From Eleginops maclovinus (taxonomy: Eukaryota > Chordata > Actinopteri > Perciformes > Eleginopidae): a stretch of DNA of 64,000 bases. Numbering within the stretch: the first letter of the stretch is position 1; each line of letters begins with the position of its first letter. Below the pieces are notes generated by a model. That model worked only from the letters and a program-made list of their open reading frames with translations. It was not told the DNA's origin and searched no databases. Below, piece by piece: positions 13,086 to 24,300 of the stretch. A program made the position numbers and the translations under genes. The stretch lies in contig NC_086352.1 of assembly GCF_036324505.1 (NCBI RefSeq), positions 7,912,001 to 7,976,000 of the forward strand, given 5' to 3'.

Positions 13086-14218
13086 ACAGCTCACGTGTTT
13101 CATTAATGGGTTTATCAGAAACAGTTTGAGTTTGGTGTCTAGGCTCGGGCCTCTTCACTCCACATAGAACATGGGGTGATGATTACATGACTAACCCCCG
13201 AGCCTACAGGTGGAAGCTGGGGTGGTGGTGGGGCAGGCGAGCATCGCCAACGTGAACACAGCAGCAGCAGCGAGGCACAGGTAGGCAGATCCAACAGCTT
13301 AAATAGAGCGCCAGATTTAGGAGACTATGTTTGGTCGGTTGCAAGAGTGACGAGAGGCGTTATGTGCGACTGTGTCATTGGTGCTCCAGTTGACTGCCTG
13401 AACTAGCTCGCAGGCTTCGCCCCATTTATGACAAAACCCACGTTGACCAAAGAGCTGTACAAAACAGAGCAGTTAACCAACACAACCTTTCATAGAATAA
13501 ATGAATCAAAGAGACACAGACGTAAACATTCATACACACATAAACAAATATTGGCATCAGATGAGAAGTCAAAGAAGAATAGCTAGAGAATAAAAGTATG
13601 TTTTTAGCCTGGATTTGGAGCACTCAATGGATGGAGCCTAATCTAAGTATCACAATATAGAAGTAATGTAACCGGATTACTCTCCGTTACTTTGGATTAC
13701 CTGATTATCAAATGCAACAGAAAGAAATCAAAACGATTGTTACATGCACGGTTCTGTGCTCGTGTTGTTGTTTTCCCTCCTGCTCTTGTCTCTTCTCCCC
13801 CTCTCTAATCAGCAGCTGATCGGTACCTGCTGGTGCACCTGAGACTGATGGCTGATTGGATCCCCTCACCCTCAGCTGGCCTATCAGCAGCCAGGGCTGG
13901 TCATAAAGGAAGCACCCAGGAAGCTTTCTGTCTCTCAGACCTGGGCCTGCTGCTGACACTATAGCCTGCAGGATCCTTTTGTTAGTGTCTGATTCCAGAG
14001 AGTATCTTTGTTTACTGTGGGTGTGTGTGGTGGGAGGTGGAGGCGTTTGGTAAGTTTGGGGTACCTTCTACATTTCATCACGTAGTTAAAACCTGTTAGA
14101 CACACTAGGTTAGTGGATTGTTGCCACCCCTTCGTAGTAGTGCAGAGAGGGAGGGTTTTTGTTTGAGTATTTGTTTCTAAGGCCTTGTTTTGTTACATTC
14201 ATTTATTTTGTTTGGCAC

Positions 14219-14246
14219 AATCCTCCTCCTCCTCCTCCTCCTCCTC
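14219..14246. repeat. (TCC)n microsatellite
   Basis: About nine TCC units. It explains a Glu-rich frame on the - strand. Confidence 0.95.
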
Positions 14247-15229
14247 ACTTAAAGAACATTTGTGGCAACATTCTGTGTTAAAGGAATAATCCTTTTTGTT
14301 GACTCCCTCTGTTATTGGTTGGTGTGTGTTACTGTCCTCTGGTCCCCTGGACCTTGGTGGGGACGTAACAATTGTTTTTGTGTAAGACAACAGGATAATG
14401 TAAGGCAAGATATTGAGGTTATAGTATATAAGTGGTTTTATTTGTATGAAAAACTGCCTTACTCATCCTGTTAGTAATCTGTTACTCCCCAAGCCTGATT
14501 ACAACTTCTTCTCTCAATATCTTTTGATTTAATTCAGTAAACGTGGGATTTATTAAACAACATACCGGTACTGTCAATGTATGTATTGAACTCCAATAGC
14601 ATTGCTAAAATGTATTGGGATTTGATATTCAAGTAATCCAAATGGTAGCGAAAGTAATCAGGTTATTGAGATACTTAAATTAGGTTACTGATTGCATTGT
14701 GTCACAGGTAAATGTGACATAATGCATATTTCAATTAATCCACCCAACCTCCTCATGACTAAGAGTATTGTACCAGGTAAAACACAATTTAAAATGCCAC
14801 AGGATCAAAAAGAAATCGTCTTAAAATAATAGAAAACCTTCCCAAAAAGGGGAACTACATTTTCTGCCGACCAATAATAAGTTCCTACACTGGTTGGCGC
14901 CAAATATCAAGAAACGAGCCCCCCACCTCTCAGGATGCTGGTACAGAGTAATTACTGGGCTCAATGTTGCATCAATTATTCACAGTTATTTACCCGCAAA
15001 TAAACAAACATGCAAATAAATAAATAATGCTCTCCTTGGTGTGAGCACCTGCTTGACTCTCTCTTTATCCTTCAATACATTATGGCACACCACTTTTACG
15101 CGCTTCACCTGCGTTGTGTGTTTATATGTTCAAAAAAATACCAATTATCATCCAGCATCTTATTTTCCACCCCCCCTAAAAAAAAAGAAGTCTTCAGGCT
15201 GACTGCTTTCATTTGAGAGTGAAGGAAGG

Positions 15230-15420
15230 GAGGGGGGTTGTTCTGGGCAATATCTCCATCTAAGCCCTGCGCTATAATTGAAATGGCGCATTTGGCTGCA
15301 GGCAGGTTGTGCGGGCGCTTTCTGCAGCAGCATGCATGCATGTCCATAGACGTCATTTGATTTTAATGGCCTGCAGGAAATTTTGGCGTTACAACTCCAG
15401 ACATTAAGGCGAGAGAGAGG
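15230..15420 (+). promoter_or_regulatory. candidate kctd15 promoter region
   Basis: This lies immediately upstream of the probable leader exon and has no obvious TATA box. It contains a CRE-like GACGTCAT at 15349-15356, a run of GCATGCATGCATG at about 15330-15342 and an ATTTTAATGG element just after. It ends in a GA-rich run. The call rests on position only. Confidence 0.3.
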
Positions 15421-16158
15421 GAGAGAGGGAGAGACAGAGGGGGGAAAATCACCGCGTGAAAGATATTGGTTCAAGGATATTTCATTTTCAACATATTTTT
15501 CCTACTGGGACTTTATCAACAAGTTACTGCGCCTTTCATTGCATGCTGCCTGAGTGGAGGACTATGGCTTTAAACTTTAGATTCAGGCTGGAGATGGAGA
15601 TGGAAATGTATGCCTACTAGCTGGAACTGCCTGGGGAACTATTACATCAGACGAAATGACAATGATTAAAATCTGCTTTTTGCTGCTCTAAATCCATTGA
15701 GCGACAGTTGCCTGTTAGGTTTCCAACCCCCTGCAACTTCCCACCGTTAAGGGAACCCGTCTACTTTAGCTTGGGTAAAAAATTAGATAAGTTATTATAT
15801 CTTTGCAGTCATAATTTCGGGAATAAGGAGGGGGGGTATCACGTTTTTTCTTCCTTGAGAAAATTGCCTGGGCGAGAGAGTGGAGTTGAGCTAATTGTAG
15901 CCTAATCCCTGGCCCAGAGGCACTTGGGCTGCCCGGAGCAAGATCTTCTTTTTCAGCTCTGCTCTGTTATTTAGAGACGGATTATTGGCTTTCTTCTTCT
16001 CATAACAAACCACAGGGGCAGTTTCATTTAGGCAACAAAAAGCAAGAACAACAAGAAGCCGAAAAACCGAAGAAGGAATCCAACAAGAGCGCACATTTTT
16101 ACGCGTATCCAAAATAAGAGCACAGAAGGGGAAGGAGATCATCTCATCTATGTACAAG
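15420..16158 (+). other. kctd15: probable kctd15 5' leader exon
   Basis: A strong donor, TACAAG/GTAAGG, ends this stretch at 16158 and sits 2.5 kb before the coding-exon-1 acceptor. Joined to 18621, its last codons (ATG TAC AAG, 16150-16158) read in frame into EGRS and the main ATG, with an in-frame TAA further upstream at 16003. Two in-frame ATGs at 15543 and 15564 open a short upstream reading frame ending at TAG 15618-15620. The 5' end is a guess: it is placed after the purine-rich (GAGAGAGGGA)n run at 15410-15440. No transcript evidence is available to me. Confidence 0.5.
15543..15620 (+). other. upstream ORF in the probable kctd15 leader (25 codons)
   Basis: ATG 15543 and ATG 15564 share one frame and end at TAG 15618-15620. 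The second ATG has a strong start context (A at -3, G at +4), the first a weak one. If the leader exon includes this region, ribosomes would meet the frame before the kctd15 start, which usually reduces downstream translation. The peptide resembles nothing I recognise. Confidence 0.3.
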
Positions 16159-18330
16159 GTAAGGACGCTTCCTGTGCGCTTTGGTACAAAGAAGCTCGCT
16201 GAGGACAGGTCGAGCCAGCCTTGCAATAAGAGCCTTTAAAGCCACAGAGACTCTTTCGCAAAAGCAGTCCACCCCGGCCACAGCCTGTAGTGTGTTTTGT
16301 AGAAGGCAGCTTTGTGTCGGGATGCACAGCAAACACTTGGCTTTTTCAGTGCGGCAGTGTATAGGTTCGTGCCGGAGCTGGATGCTGGTGTAAGTGTACC
16401 ACCAACTCGGGGGCATTTGGAGAAAATATTTGGTATTTTCCGGGGTTTCACGCGGACAGGAGCTGGGACTGACTGCCGGCACGGATTTCCTCTGGATTCC
16501 CTACGATGTTTGAAACGGTATGGTGAACATTTCTCACAGAATCTGATGTTTTTACGCACAGTGCAGGCTTACGAATAGTCAAACCGGTGATAAAGAGCAG
16601 CGTGGAAACTAGAGAGGTTTCCCTTCCTCTTTTCCCTTCTGTTTCTCTCAGTTTTTATCCAGCGCCTGATGAATCACACGTGTCAGGATCATGATTTTAA
16701 TTGTACAGCATGGAATAAGGCGCCATGTTGAGCCGTATTAGAGGCAGAGCACATCGTGTGGAGTGGGATGTTGTACCGGGTTGTTCCCCATACAAACGTT
16801 TCCGTGTGCGTATTATTTCTATCGTGTGCATAGAGGATTTCATTCTTATTTGGATGTCTAAAGGGTGGAATTGGCTACAACACTTGATGAGGGTCAGTGG
16901 AAGGAGGCAGGGGAAAGTTGATGCATTTACAGTGTTTTGTGGAGGAATGTGTCATGTATGGTGTGTTGTGTGTGTGTAGGGGGAGATAGAGAGTGATTTA
17001 GACAGACAGATGTTGAATGGAATTGTGATTTATTGGGAGATTTAGTAGCTTTATAGGTCTATTTCCCTCCCTTTTTGTTCGGATTATATCATCATTTTAC
17101 TGTTGGATTTGTACGGCGTGAAGGAGGAGGTGGGATACCGGTGTTGGGACCCCAAACTTCTTCAGTCCTTCCAAGTTTTTTTTCCCTCCTTTTCCTGGGA
17201 TTTGAAGTGTAATCCCGTCCTCCTGTAATCGTATTAAATGAACATGGTATTGCTGTAAACCAGGCAACACCCTGAGAAAAGAAAAAACGGCTCCTGTCTC
17301 GTTTTTTGCCCAGCGGCGTTTCTGCTCTCAGGGGCCGAGGGGCTGATCTGGCCTTTCACACCGGCCTCCAGTTTACCATAAAGGCAGGACAAACAGCCCA
17401 TAATATGCAACAACTCTTAACTGATCAACTCTGCTGATTTACTCGAGGGTGAAATCCTATTACCCCAATCGGTGTTGTAGTTGTGGAGCTCAACGTTATA
17501 CGCAAAGTTTGATTGTGTGTTGCGTCAGGAAAGGTCTGTATTTCAGACCAAAGCGCCTGCAGGGGAACGGATGAGTAATGGTAACACAATGTGACCTTTT
17601 AGTCGCTGATCGTTGGGGAAACTTAAAATAAGAACAATCTGATCCTCTCCTGTTATGTTTTGCACTTTTCTACTTTTAAAATATGTCAAATTTACGGTTG
17701 GAAAACAAATTACGCTGCACAAAATTGGACCCAAACGCCTCCATTGCTTTTTCCAGAACCATGTGGAATCAAATTGAGGCGTTAAAAGAAAAAAATGTTC
17801 CATCAAAACATTTTAGCAGCAAATCAAACTCAGCTGCTGACCTCAGAGTGCACCGTGCCTGATCTCCAATCCGGAGCATCCCCGCACTTTGTTACAGAAA
17901 CACGAGGTGATATTAGATGGCACAACATGTGATCCCTCTAACATTTTGTCACCTCGTATTTGGAGGGAAATACTTCATGGTTTGGCCTTTCACTGCAGAC
18001 AGCAAAAGTGATGCTTTTGGCGGGTTTTTACGCCTGTTCGGCCAAAGTTAATATCGGTAAAACAGGTGACAAGTGACACAACGAGCCATCACCTCATTTT
18101 GTTTTTGAGGAAGAGGAAGAGAAAAAAAAAGTTACCCCCTCCCCACCTCTCCGTGTTTTCTGGCTCTCAGATTGGTGGTTGGTGTGTCTGGGTGCATCAC
18201 GTCTAACACATAAGGCGACCTTTAATTAGAATATTGCAGCAGCAGTTTGTTTTATTCCCCTGGAGGCTGACACCTAGCATTCCTGCCTCTCTCTCACTGT
18301 CTTTATATCTGTCCATCTCCCCCTCCCTCT

Positions 18331-18369
<39 letters not shown>

Positions 18370-18620
18370 ATAAGCATCCTCCTATCCTCGCCTCCGGTGC
18401 TGCATGGAAAGATGCAAACATACTTAATTAGAGCGGTGGCAATAATTTCCAGGCTAAATATGCGACCAGACAGACATGGAAGTGATCTGATAGCATTCAG
18501 AGAGGATCTGCTCCCCGGTGCAGGAGCAGCATAGTGTTGTGGTGTGTGTGTGTGTGTGTGTGTGGTTTTTTTCTTAGCTATACCTCCACTCCCATGGCTT
18601 TTCTGTACACTTGCTTTCAG
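16159..18620 (+). other. kctd15 intron between leader and first coding exon
   Basis: It runs from GTAAGG at 16159 to TTTCAG at 18620. The first 800 bases are balanced in composition and not repetitive. Near the 3' end are a (CT)n tract at about 18326-18368 and (TG)n at 18541-18563. No coding potential is recognised. Confidence 0.5.
18326..18368. repeat. (CT)n microsatellite
   Basis: A CT-rich run becoming pure (CT)n after about 18336; it lies in the intron before kctd15 coding exon 1. Confidence 0.95.
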
Positions 18621-18796
18621 GAGGGAAGAAGCATGTCTCGGCTGTCCCTGACCCGGTCCCCGGTCTCTCCTCTGGCCTCTCAGGGGATCCCTCTGCCGGC
18701 CCAGCTGACCAAATCAAACGCTCCGGTGCACATCGATGTCGGGGGACACATGTACACCAGCAGCCTGGCGACCCTCACCAAGTACCCAGACTCCAG
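18621..18796 (+). CDS. kctd15: kctd15 coding exon 1 (N-terminus and start of the BTB domain)
   Basis: The acceptor is TTGCTTTCAG before 18621 and the donor is CCAG/GTAAGC at 18797. Twelve bases precede the ATG at 18633 and read EGRS in frame. The exon encodes residues 1-54 and two bases of Arg55: a Ser/Pro-rich tail ([18 protein letters not shown]), then [16 protein letters not shown], which begins the tetramerisation-type BTB. A (TG)11 tract lies about 55 bases upstream of the acceptor. Confidence 0.95.
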
Positions 18797-21330
18797 GTAA
18801 GCGTCTCTCTGTGCGTTAGTTCTAACTGATGTCCTTATTCATCATTGTTTTGATTTTATTGGCATTTAAAGAGTGTACTGTGATTTAAATGTGATATCTT
18901 CATGAAGTTTAACTTACTCCATAAGACTTGTCTCTCATTGCATTAGTTTTAGTAATTAATCCTATTTATCCAACATCAATGTAAAGATTTATTGGCATAT
19001 TTTGATTTAAATTACTCTAACTTACTCCAGGTCTCACTATGCATTAGTTCTAGCAATTAATGTTCCTTATTTTTCCCAATTTTATGATTTATTGGCATTT
19101 TAAAGAGTGCATCTTTTGTTTTAACTGTGAGACCTTCATGCATTTGAGACTCTAACTTAACTTCCTAGGTAAAACTCTCATCTGCATTAGTTCTGTTATT
19201 AATTCCCTATTTATCAAACATCAATACCATGATTTATTGGCCTTTCTTTTGATTTAAATGTGTCTTCTTGTCATGAATTTGAGACTCTAACTTGACATCA
19301 CATCTGTCATTAGTTCTAGTTAGTAATCTTATGTATCTAATATCAATATAATGATTTATTGGCAATTTAAAGAGTGCATTTTTAGATTTAAATGTGGTAT
19401 CTTGATGAAATCGAGTGTCATTCTACTTTATGATGGGAATCCTTTCCTAATTCAATCTTCAAGTAGATTTTAATCAGTTTATATTGCTTTTTTTGAAGCT
19501 TAATTTGACATTTTGGTCACTATATCAGTAGTTTGACTGGTGTCTTAATTGGGATTCATTGGATTTATGCTTTAAACAAGTAATTTAGCTAGCTAACATC
19601 ACTGTAATGATTTACTGGCATTATAAAGAGTGCATTCTTAGCTTTAAACAAGGTATCTTGATGATTTTTAGACTATCCTTTTACTTAATGATGGGAATCC
19701 TTTCCTAATGAAATCTTCAACTAGATTTCAATCAGTTTATATCTCTATTGACGACCTTCATTTAGCATTTTAGTCATTAAATCAGTTATTAAATCATTGA
19801 TCTGGTGTTTGTCTCAATTAGGATTAATTGGATCTGCTGTTAACAAGTCATTTAGCTGACTGGCATTAGGATAACTTCAGAAGTCGATGTCTTTTCAAAC
19901 AATGTGGGGACATTTCTCATTATTACTAAACTCTCGTGGCTCTTAAACGATAAATTGGATTGTTTTTCTTTGTTTTTCAGTCATGATTATTTCTTAATAC
20001 ACCTCCAGGGCTTTCATTTTTTTTTAGCCTCCTTTCATTTGCATTTTGGGAAATTCAGCTGCTGTCAATCTGGCCACTACAGATGCTCTCACATGTTTTA
20101 ATTGGGATTGAATGGTGGTGAATTTACATGCGAACACTTCTCATAGCCTGTGTTCTTGGTCAGTAGATCAGAGTGTTGTGAGGCGTCCTTGGAGGAAAAA
20201 CAATGACGTAAATGTGCGGATCATCAAAGCTGCTTCGAATCTGATAAACATCCAGCTGATTTGGGTGTTAAATATTGATTTTATGAGTCATTTAGACCTA
20301 GCTTTTGCAACCATAACCTCTCGTTTGTAGTCCTTATTTCTGTTTGAACATAGTGGGTTAATGTCAAGACACTATACATATAAAATATGATTACTTTCAT
20401 GAATATATTCCTATTTTTGAGACAAAATAAGATCAATTAACCTGTAACCATGTCTAGTAGTGCAGGGAAACTTTGAGATGTCAACACCTAAAAGACTTCC
20501 TCTCTTATATCTCAATGTGTATTTGTCTGGACAGGAAGAGAAAGGAACTCCTGCTTTCTGAGGCATTTGATTCTCTCGCTTTTTTATTTTTTGAAACGCG
20601 TCCGTTGTAAGATTTAGTCATCATGATTTAGATTGTGTAAGAGCTGTTGGTAATCCACCCTCCCACTTTATCACGCTTTTAGTTCCATGCTCAAACAAGG
20701 TGACACAAGAGGTAGCTCTGTTCTCTCCGCTGCTTCCCATGCCATATATTTCCTCCTAAAGCCAATGCAGTGTGTCATTCACTACTCCATGCACTCCTCA
20801 TTTCCCCGTCAGCTGACAGAGTCCCATGTGGGCCAGGGTAAACATTCACCAGGTTGTTGAATACCTGCCAAATTGGCTACAGGATCCCCTTAATCCCCAT
20901 GGTAATATAAATATTAAAGTCTTGATAATCACTGACAGGAAATCCCTTTTGTTCCTGACATGTACCGAGGAAAATAAAGCCAATCGCAGACAAGGGTTTA
21001 TAATTGTTTCTGTTAATAGGGGGGTGTATTTGTGATTATCCAGGGGCAACAAGGCGAGAGTTTTTCTAATAAAACATGCTAATGGTATTCAGATTGAGGC
21101 ATATCTCGCTATTTTTCTTGTAAACCTCCTATTTTTGGATTTATTTGTAATGCTTTACATGTTACAAAGAAGTTATTCATAAGGGGGCGAAGAAAAAAGA
21201 GCACGCATGAAGCACAGAGTCATGTCAGAGCACCCAAACAGTGTTATTACAGAGAGAGTAAAGACCGGATCCCAGTGTGAGTGTTGGTGGGAGTGCTTCT
21301 CTTTCTCTTTCACACATGCTCCTTTACTCC

Positions 21331-21366
<36 letters not shown>

Positions 21367-24300
21367 ATCTCTTTCTGTGTCTTTCTCACTTTGAATCACA
21401 CACACACACACACACACACGCACGCATACACACACGCATACACTCTCTGTTTCTCTCTCTTCCAGCCTCCTCAGTGTACAGTTGGCCTCGGGGCTCCACT
21501 TTCCGTTGGAGCCCGTGGAAGGAGGGGCCCTTTTGTGTGAATTAGGATAATGGCTGACAGCAGAAAGCAAAACAATTACACTGGCAAAGCCGCATAGATA
21601 TATTTATAAATTCATATATAAAAAGAGAGAGAGAGAGATATATATATATAGATGCTGCATTCAGCCATGTCTGGTCAATCAGGCAAAACCGGAAGCTATC
21701 CAGTGTTTGAGGAAATACTCAGATCCTTTACTTAAGTAAAAGTACACATATTATTGACTTAAATTACTCCATCACATGTAAAAGTCCTTGTTATAATTAA
21801 GTAAAAAGTCCAAAAGTATTTGCATCATAATCTACTCAAAGAACTCATTCTGGACAGTGGCTCATTTTGGGTAATCAGATAAATGTACTTCAAATATCAA
21901 AAGGTAAAAGTACTCATCATGCAGCATGCATCATTATTGTTATGTTTATTACATTATCCTGTTTTTTTACACATTTAAATACTTTAAAAACTGTGTAGAT
22001 ATGCGGTACAATAATCCATTGTACCATAAAAGCATGTCTCATCTTTTTATTTGGACAAAATCACAGTAAAAAAGTAACATTAAAGAGGACCTGTTAAGGG
22101 GCGGGACATCTCTCAGCTGTTGACCAATCACAACAGAGCCGGCCAGCTAACCAATCAGAGCAGACTGGGCTCTGGTTTCAGACAGAAGGTGAAAAGAGGA
22201 GCTGTAGCACAAAAATAAAGAGCTTTTTGAACGTTAAAGCATGGAGACATGTCCCAGTAGAGACAGTAAATGCTGATATGAACCTGAAAATGAATTCAGA
22301 CAGACTTCAGCAATAAGTCCCCTCTACTACATCTGGTGCTATGATAATGTAATACAATACAAACAGATACTTACAAATAAGTCTAAAAAATAGTTAAGAA
22401 AAGGTGCTTAGATACTCTCCATCAGTGAAACTAGCCGAGCAGGGTTAAAGAGTTTAGAGTTGATGATTACATTTAATAGATTGCCCCCTAAATAATGCAG
22501 CATGCCAAGAGAAAGTTAGTCTAGTAAGTAATGTGTGGTTATTCATCTTCTTCTGTGCGGGCCATATTAAGGGACAGGGGTCATGAAACATTGATGCTCT
22601 CGCTGTGCCGCTCTCTCTCTCTCTCTCTCTCTCTCTCAGAGGAAAGTCTCTCTTCAACAGAAGCTGGGGAAATGAGGGGGGAATGTTTCACACACAAGGG
22701 AAGTGTTTTGCAAAGACCACTGGATATGTTTCTCTTTGAACACGAGTCTTCTGGGTCGACTGATCTCCGTCCTCTCTTCTGGTTACTGTGCTGAAATCAC
22801 CGTAATTAACACAGCAAACAATATCCCCTCTTTTACTCTGAGCATTCACTGTTTCCTTTCCTTTTTTATGCCATTTCTCCGTAAGGCCTCAAGTGTTCTT
22901 TGCTTTTTTAACATGGCACGAACACATCGCTGCGACCTGAAGTAAAATGAGCTGTTTGACTTGTAGTTTTAATCGCTTAACATCAAATAATAATGAGAGT
23001 TAATTGTAGCTCCTGCGCAGGAACAGTAATGTTATGTGGCTGCAAAATAACAGAGAGCATGTTTTTGCAATCAGCAGACAGACATTAGGACAGCTAGTGG
23101 TTGTGAAATTTAGTTTTGTCAATGAAATCACATCTGGAAATATTGTGCAACAAAGCCTTAAATAATTACATTTTCCCAGATAACGAAGTTAGTGAATACT
23201 TGTCGCTTTCTTAATCCTAAAGTGGAAAGAAAATGGTAAAAAAGTTACGAATGAATCTAATTTGATTGTTATTAACCCATATATTTAGCTAAATTACAAA
23301 AGTAGACCATGTTTTGAAACATTTTTCCCACCTTTTTAGAAATTAACTTCACACCCCCCCTACTCAAAATCTACCGTGTGATGTGAGGCATGACGCACTC
23401 CCCGACACCCCTGGGTTCGCTTTGCATGGAGCTGCTTGCATTTCCAGATAGCATCTGTTCCCTTAGAATCTGTGGTACCTGTGGTACCCCCCCCCCCCCC
23501 TGCAGACTCACCTCCTGCCCCGCTGCCTGCCCTCACTTTAGGTGGGAGATCTGAGCTTTTCCTGTCCTCGATAACCTCCCACTCCCACCCTCCCTCTTCC
23601 TCTCTGCATTTCTCTGGAGTTGTGTCTGTGTTTTCTCCCACTCTCTCCCTCTCCTCTCGTATTCTGTTTGTTTCTCTGCATCCTTCTCTCCACTCTCTTC
23701 TGATTTCTTTGTCCCTTTCTTCTTCTTCCTCCACATCAATCTGCTTTTTTTGTGTATCTTAATTTCTCCCTCCCTCTCTCCCAACACCTTGTTCTATCTC
23801 CCTACCTGTTAAAAACACCCCCTCCTCCTCCCAACCATCCAATTCAGGGATTTAACTGAAAGGGTAAAAAATGAGGAGACCAACAGAGAGAGCGAGAGTG
23901 AAGGGAGTAGAAGAGAGGGAAAGAAAAAGAAAAACAGGCAGCATTTTAATTGCTTTTTAAAAAAGTGGAGATGAAAAACAGAGTTAGCCTGGAGGGGTAT
24001 GGTGAAATTCTAGCTGGAAGAATTGCAAGACCATATGAGAAAGGAACACCTCGGGCCAAACAGGGAGATGAGTATTGGTTTTTTATAAAGCATTTTGCAT
24101 CGATTTCCAGAGAGAAAGCGAGCAAGGGAGAAGGATGGAGACGGAGGAGAGAAAGAAAGAGTGTAAGGGAAGCGAGGGAGGGAGGGAGGGTGAACCATCT
24201 TTGCTTCTTCACAAGTCAAAGAAAAATAAATTTGACGTGATAGCTTCAGTGTCGACACATCGGGGTCAGGAGATACCTGATACAACCATTAAATCCACGC

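Larger units (their letters stand above)
1..15229. other. non-coding DNA upstream of kctd15
   Basis: No exon of a recognisable gene was found on either strand. The longest frames, for example 7429-7959 (+) and 9338-9790 (-), show no family features and are of low complexity or AT-rich. The region holds microsatellites, copies of teleost repeats, a foldback element (10351-10707) and several complex non-repetitive stretches (about 880-1380, 4290-4660, 7960-8200, 12640-12770) that could be regulatory. Confidence 0.6.
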
